From Lumnitzera littorea (Eukaryota; Streptophyta; Magnoliopsida; Myrtales; Combretaceae): 64,000 bases of DNA. Location of the stretch: assembly GCA_024138015.1 (NCBI GenBank), contig JAMXBB010000004.1, positions 78,689,052-78,753,051 on the forward strand, in the 5' to 3' direction. Both the position numbers and the translations under genes were made by a program. The notes under the pieces were generated by a model. That model had not been told where the DNA came from. It ran no database searches and was given only the letters and a program-made list of their open reading frames with translations. Positions 57,600 through 64,000 of this stretch are shown piece after piece (positions within the stretch are counted from its first letter, which is position 1; the number at the start of each line of letters is the position of its first letter).

Positions 57600-59090
57600 T
57601 CAAAATCATTACCATCTTGTTCGGGCATTAGGAGGTAATGTGTCTGTAATCCAAGAATTTGAAGCACTTAACTTCTCAGGCTTTAGTGTTAGGCACTCTT
57701 TCCTTCTGTACTTTCTTAGCATCAGTCTTGTTAGGTCAGCTTGACTCTCCTTTCTCCATCCTTTTGTTGGGCTTCTTCTTCTCTAAGTATCTCTCAAGCT
57801 TAGGGTTACCTTATTAAGGTTGAATGGTCAGCTTCTGATGCTTCCTCCTCCTCCAACATTCTACTCTCAAGGCTAGGTTAATCAGTTCATCTAATGAATT
57901 GAATGGCTAGAGTTCAATTATGTTGGCAATGTCATCTTGAAGTCTACTTAAGAACCTAGCAATGGTACGATCCTGTAGCTCAGCAATCTTGCATCTCGTC
58001 ATTAAGGTTTTGAACTCCTGTAAGTACTCTTCAACAGTATTTGACCTTGCTTCAGGTGCTGAAAAGTATGGAGCATCTCTTGCTTAAAGGAGGTTAACAC
58101 AGAGCATCGATTCATCAACCTCTTCATAAGCCTCTAAGTTTTGATTCGCTCTTCTCCTTCGGCATCTCGCTTGGCAATCAACTTATCCCAACAAAGACTT
58201 GCATATTAAATAAGGGCTAACGAGGCTAGCTTGACTTTAGTTCTATCATCATACTTATAGCATCCAAACAACTTCTCGACTCAGGGAACCCAATCAAGGA
58301 ACTCTTCAAGTCAGCTATTACCATTGAAGGTCGACAACTTAAGCTTGATGTTGCTAAGTCCTCAGTTTTGTGCTCGAGGTTCATCCCTTGCATTCTAAGT
58401 TGGTTCACCTTTGATTGGCTACTTCTGTTGGAGCTCTACTCGACCATACCCTTTCTCGAGCTTGACTCTCTTCTTTGGGCCCTATGGTTTACCTCAAAGT
58501 CAATACTCCTGTCATTGCTTATCCTCGGCTCGAGTTGGTTTTCTCTCCTTCTTGACTCAACAGCTCTTCTCGGTTGTTGTTCATCATTATTAAGCTTGTT
58601 TAAACCACTTCGACTGGTGGTTACGTGTTCCCTTCTTTTACCTCGGCCATTACTTCCTTAGCCCTTGACTAACCCAGTAAGCTCCCTGATAGAATTAGCG
58701 AGATTCTAAATTTGATATTCCATGTTATCTGTACATCTCCTTAAGCTTCTGTGAGGACTATCTCCATTATTATCGACACTATCTTCCAACATTGTAGTCC
58801 GTACAATAAATTTTAGAGAGAGAAAATTTAACAAATATATAACACACTTAAACTGTACTCAATTTGGAACTACTACTAAGACGATTCCATAAATACTACT
58901 GTAAAAAAATACAACTAACTACAACCTAGAAATTACTATTACTCGATTTATGTAGCTAACCATGGCTGACAAACACTATAGTTACTGTTAAGAACACAAA
59001 CAACAAACTTTACCAAAGAACAATGATTAATAGAAATGTTCAAACCACCAGTCAAACTTTGAAGAACACTAACACACGTGTCTCTCCAAA
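57600..59090 (-). pseudogene. Gypsy 3 gag remnant with damaged zinc knuckle
   Basis: The knuckle at 57625-57666 reads C-F-K-F...H...stop-C. The second Cys is Phe, and the codon before the last Cys is TAA; Gypsy 1 has Gln at exactly this position. Upstream, 58120-57900 shows Leu/Arg-rich capsid-like stretches comparable to Gypsy 1, heavily interrupted. The start is not determinable. Confidence 0.75.
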
Positions 59091-59109
59091 GCTCTAATAC
59101 CAGCAAAGT
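59088..59109 (-). promoter_or_regulatory. Primer-binding site of Gypsy 3
   Basis: The minus strand after the LTR reads ACTTTGC then TGGTATTAGAGC, one base from the Met-tRNA primer site TGGTATCAGAGC. The best preserved of the three. Confidence 0.88.
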
Positions 59110-59985
59110 TGATGCATAATCCACGCAGCGGTCTTAGATGCCAATGGGGTTCAAATGGGAATAAGGAATGGGAAATGAGAATGTGGTTTTGACTGCGAAT
59201 GTGTATAGATATCACATACCAAGGCATAAATACAATCAAGGGTTGATCTCAAAATAGGGTTCGATACAACTCACGAACACTAAATGTCACTTAAGTTTCA
59301 AATGAGAGGTTAGAGACAACTTACTAACTCACTCAAATGAAGGGCTCACCACAATCTTAAATAACAAGAAGGAACGTTTAAGTGTAATCTCTCTATTTGA
59401 ATATTCTTCATTGTCTTTGATAATTACAATACTTCCTATTTATAACAAGTCTTAAAACCCTCATAGCAAAACTGTAAATAATATACAAGACCTTAAACCT
59501 TAAAGAATGGGCCACAATTGAAATAAGAAAAACATTTGCAAAGTATACAAAACTTTGCATTTAATGAAGTGGTCAGCATGTAGTAATTTGAGCTGTTTGT
59601 GGGCTTGAGCAGGGGCTGGTTGGCAATCGGGTGTCCAAATAGGGGTGGGATGTTTGGAAGTCTTATTGTGCTTGCCCGAGCTCCCAATGAAGTTAGCCTA
59701 CAGTTGTTGCACTCGTAGATTACTTGGCACTAGTTTTATTGAGCTATGTCGAGCTATTCTTTGGCTTAAGGGCTTCGATCGTTTGGTTTCTTGTCATCTT
59801 GATAGACGACAAGCTTGATGTTGGATGGTTCCTTTTCCTCCCTTTGGCCTTCAGTCATCAGTCTGACCTCAACAAGAGCAAGTCATCCTTAGGTTAGGAT
59901 AAGTTGGCTTCGGCTTTTGGTTGGTCGATCTGGCTTCTGACGATTCAGCCTCGGCATGAATGTCATTACGAGTTGATTCCTATCA
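59110..59985 (-). repeat. 5' LTR of Gypsy element 3
   Basis: 876 bp, partner of 55984-56953. TATA box at 59437-59445. Lacks the ~90-bp segment present in the partner. Confidence 0.92.
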
Positions 59986-59990
59986 AAGCG

Positions 59991-62900
59991 ACTTGCATGA
60001 AAACTCCATGAAATCCATGGAGCCTTGCACGCTACTCGTTAGTGTAATTCCATCTTATTTTCATCATATTATGTAATTATATTAGCTGAAAAGAAGTAGA
60101 AATGTGAGTAAAGCAAGGAAACCTCTTGAAATAAATGTTAGATGGATGTTGATGAAGGAACCCTAAGAGAACCCTTCTCAGTCGCCACTATCAAGCAAGT
60201 CGGGCTGTTTGGTTATTAGTATTCCTTGGAGAGCCTTTACTCAGATTAAGCCTCGAGCTAGCCTAAAATGGCATGTCAACAAAATCTTTAGGGAAAGTTT
60301 TGATTCAAAAATGGAAATATGAATGTTTAGATTAAATCAATTGGAAGCATTATTTCAAAATTCAAAACTTGTAGTTTTGATGAAATCCAACATTTATACA
60401 TGATTTCAACAAAATAGTTCTTCAAAAAAGAGTTTGAGGAGAACCTAAAATAAGTCATAGAAATCTAAGTTCTAAATTAGGTAAGTAATAGGACTCAATT
60501 AGAAATTTAAGAAGGCTTTAAGAAAGTGACTTCTAACACTGCTTCTCCCATCCCCCCTCACTTCTTCTCCTTCACCTAGCTGGTGAGTCTAAGCTAAATG
60601 TAACTCCTTAAAGAAACTAGCTATTTAAATAGCTATAAAGGCCATTAGACTGTCTTTGTCCATAATTGAGTAGCCTATGATTTTTTTTTTTTATTCTTTT
60701 ATCTTCATCCTTGATTTTTGTCCTTAATTGTATATCTTAGTTATTCAATATAAGACCCTAGAAAGAAACTTAAATTGAAATCTACATAATTTATTATGTT
60801 TTCTTATAATAGTTAATTATCTTTTTACAAGTTTATAATATAAGGAGTTAGTGACAAGAAAGATCTTAAGAATTCAATAGTTGGCATGTGAGTTCCAAAT
60901 ATGTATAAGTTCTACCTAGTTTTGTTTGTTGTCGATGTGAAATTAGTTAATCCATCTAGCTACTTTCCACCCCCTAAAATTTTCTTGGTTTTTACTAGTT
61001 AACATCAAAGCTCACATTTATCCATGATTTACATCATAGATTGAGTATTAGGGGTTGAATATCTAGTATGTTGTGGCTTATAGTTAAATGATGATAACAT
61101 TTATATGTAAATAAGAAAAATTATTGATATGATTATTATATGGTTCACATGGGACACAAAATTCATAATGAAGCTGTTAAAGAGATGTAGTTATGGTATG
61201 GGAAGCTATTGTATATAAAGGCCGTAGATTAAGCTCGTGATAACCTATATGTGTAGAGAAGTCAAGATGAGGCCATTTTAATTATGGTACTAGAGTTGAT
61301 TTTGGCTTTAGTATTATAATGCCAATTAAGATCTCCTATGCCGCCCCTACCTAAATATAAAATGAAAGAAAAGTGAGAGCTAGGCATGATGGTTACTTTC
61401 TTTTTTGCATCATATATACATGTGATGTGACATAACCATGTATTTTATTTGATAGCATTTTACTTATTGGACTTTATAACTTACATAGTATGGAACTTTT
61501 TTTCGAATGTTAAATTTGTAAATATTCAAAGAAGATAAAAGAGAGTATAGGATGTGCTTAATCAGATGATAAAGATATCCAATGCACTTGAAGCGACCTA
61601 TCATCTTCTTACAGAGGTTTAAGTAGTATAAAGAGATAAATTTTAATTAATTTAGTTGATACTTGCATAAAAAATGTATTATCTAGGAGATTATAAGAAG
61701 AACAAAAATTTAAAGATGAGATGTAAAATTTGTAAAGGTATAATGGCCATGATACTAATGGTGATAAAAAAAAAAATCATAATCCTAATTTTTCTATTAA
61801 TCAAGAGAATATTATTATTCTAATTATAAAGGATAAAAGTTTTATGAGCCTCCCTTAACAATTTCCCTCATGATAGCCATGGCATAATAAAGCATTATAA
61901 ATGAGAAAAAACCATTTAAATATCAAACCTTACAGATAATAAAAATTGGTGAACAATAAGCATTGAAACAATGACTTTTTTAAAAATACTCCATCCTACT
62001 ATATCCATGTGTTGATATAAGAAAATTTGAAAAAAAATTTACCAACAAATTTTATATGGGCTTTTATGAAGGAATTATGTAATGATAATAACTTTTGTGT
62101 ATTACTCACTAGTTCTCAAAAGATAGAAAATTTTGAATGTAAAGGGTATCATTAAGTCAGTTTGTATAGAGTCGCATTGGATTGTTATATCAGGTTAGGT
62201 CATGTCTTATTAACAATGGCATTGACAAATGATAGAATTTGCTATCACATTAGTAGTGGCTTTTATACATATATTTAGCATATGGAAAGGAGAAATAACA
62301 ACAATAAATTAAATAAGCTTATAAAAGTTGATTTTTAAGAATAATCAATTTACTAAATAAAGTAGGCTACAATAAATATTTGGAAAAGTAAGATAAAAAT
62401 ACATTTTTATAATATTTACCTCTACACTAAAGGATAAAATATCAAATGTTACACAATCAGACATTGGAAAGTTCAAGGAATATAATATAAGGACTTTATA
62501 GTAATAACTTTAAAGAAAATAAAAGGTTCATCAATCAAAGAACACAAGCTACCTAGCCACTTGGTGGTAGGATTATTTTAACAATTTAATCCTTCTTCTC
62601 TTTCTCATAAAATGAACCTAGCCACCTATTTTCTCCCTAGAACTCTACCATTCCTCTTCTCTATTCTCCCTAAATCTTAGAAACATTTTACGTTTGGTCT
62701 GCTTTACTCTTTAACCTCATATCTTAACATCACTCGCTTCTTCTTCTTTTATTTTCCTCTCCCTTCCTTTTCTCTTTCTCTCATCGAGCATTCTTATTCA
62801 TACTCTTACTTTAGGTGCCAACTACAGTACCATCACTTTCTTTCTTTGTTCCCTACCATCTCTCTCTCTCCTCTCTATCTCTCTTTTATTTTTCTCCCAC

Positions 62901-64000
62901 AATGCCTCTTTCTCACTTCATATAACTCTCCATCTCTCTTTAGAAGAAGCCATTAAGAAACCGATGGAGGAAAATATTACTCAAAGGAAAAATGTTCTAG
63001 TACATATCATATAACTATAGCTACAACTGCTACCATCGCTTCTATTGCCAATAATCTAACTGTTAGGTAACTGGTTTTCCCTTTATTATTGATGGTACTT
63101 GCCAACATAAAAGTCTACTAAAGGATGGATGGAAAAAGGAGGAGGGAAGATAAGGGGAGAGGGGGAAGAAATTTGATAAGAAAATTTTGGATGGATTTAG
63201 AATTTTAGAGATGTTTGGGGGTATTATAGAAGCCATTAAAGTATTTAATACAAACTTTATACAATTATTGAGACGAACTCATTAAATGTAGTATTATCTT
63301 ACGTATATAGGCAGTTAATGGTAAACTCACTATGTTATTTAGCAACGTTCTTAATAATGGTGGTAGGAGCCTATATTGAAAAAGACCTAGAAAACATTGA
63401 GTATTGAAGGACAATTTACGAAGTGAACTTGAGGGAGATACCCACTTTTAAGTGAACACTGAAGGATAGAACTATAGTAAGTGACATGTACCAAACCAAT
63501 GGTATTCACGTATGTGATCATATAACATTGAGTCTTAAAATTCTAGTATATTATAATGAATTTCCTTGAAAATAATTACTTTACTTTAATAACCATTGGG
63601 CGCTATAGCTAAGAATAATTTATCATTCTTCACAAGATGCGAGTTAGTAAAAAAAAACATGAACACAAGTTGTGATGCGAGAATTAACAATAAGAAATGT
63701 GTTTGGAGTTTAGAATTCAGATAAGTGGATCCCTCATTTTATTAACACAAATATTTAGGCAATTTAAATGCTTACAAAATATATCAAATGTAGTTAAACT
63801 GTTAAAAATGAAGAGCTTTAAGCTTTTTATACTTATATTACATTAAAATACTTCATGTGTTATCACCTAAATTTTGCTGGTAAAGATTTTGCCTTTGGCT
63901 TAAAAAATGGCCTTGAGTTTACAAGAGAAAGTGCACTTAGTTAAGTTGGCAATTATGTGAAATTAAGGAAACAAGAGAATGAAAGGGTTCGTATGTATGT
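59991..64000. other. Unassigned AT-rich region
   Basis: No LTR pair, protein motif or long ORF found. A TATAAGACCCTAG at 60749 resembles a decayed chromovirus LTR end, but no partner end was found. 62580-62960 is C/T-rich (TCTCTCTCTC runs), and 62940-63000 is unremarkable. It may hold old, unrecognised repeat fragments. Confidence 0.4.

Larger units (their letters stand above)
55984..59985 (-). mobile_element. Ty3/Gypsy element 3, internally deleted
   Basis: LTRs at 55984-56953 and 59110-59985 match in orientation and end in the best preserved GATTCCTATCA. Flanks AAGAG (55979-55983) and AAGCG (59986-59990) agree at 4 of 5. Only gag and protease remain inside. RT, RNase H, integrase and the usual polypurine tract are missing next to the left LTR. 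It is related to Gypsy 1 and 2 by knuckle, protease and LTR ends. Confidence 0.9.

Noticed and set aside
60740..60775. TATAAGACCCTAG as the start of another solo LTR
   Set aside because: No matching end or target duplication found downstream or upstream.

Overview
This window looks like nuclear DNA from a flowering plant, probably a eudicot. It is AT-rich and made almost entirely of decayed plant transposable elements: Ty1/Copia (including Sirevirus-type), Ty3/Gypsy, solo LTRs, and small inverted-repeat DNA transposons. I found no intact host protein-coding gene, rRNA, tRNA or CRISPR array that I could defend. The species cannot be named from the sequence.

Layout. 1-3300 (+): a Copia pol remnant without visible LTRs. 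3300-14000: a nested Sirevirus-type complex. A minus-strand element supplies pol (14000 to 11140), the N-terminal half of an extra downstream ORF (10830 to 9430), the C-terminal half of that ORF (5565 to 4970) and a 3' LTR (4680 to 3300). It is split by a rearranged plus-strand relative (about 5565-9424) that carries its own copy of the extra ORF and a complete LTR. 14386-16391: two direct copies of a ~0.88 kb non-coding repeat. 16633-22870 (-): a complete Gypsy element with a perfect TTAGT target duplication. 23150-24227: a long-terminal-inverted-repeat, Mutator-like non-autonomous element with a 9-bp duplication. 25602-35470 (-): a second complete Gypsy element, interrupted at 27714-30791 by a solo LTR. 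36010-36224 and 36662-38116: a MITE and a hAT-like non-autonomous element. 39074-40090: another fold-back. 45042-49931 (+): a short non-autonomous LTR element whose 5' LTR is split by a solo LTR (45506-47681, duplication TAAGT). 50075-50388: a palindromic MITE. 52567-55410 (+): a solo LTR with duplication ACCAC. 55984-59985 (-): a third Gypsy element of the same general type, missing RT, RNase H and integrase. 60-64 kb: no recognisable feature.

The three Gypsy elements share LTR ends (TGATA...CCTATCA or its decayed form), a Met-tRNA-type primer site, the same gag zinc knuckle and the same strand, so they are related families. The main biological signal is the mode of decay. Reading frames are broken mostly by nonsense codons explained by C-to-T or G-to-A change. 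Catalytic residues (protease G, RT D, integrase D) and target-site duplications have decayed by the same kind of change. This fits long-term cytosine methylation and deamination of silenced elements. No gene here appears functional, and no new host system is visible.
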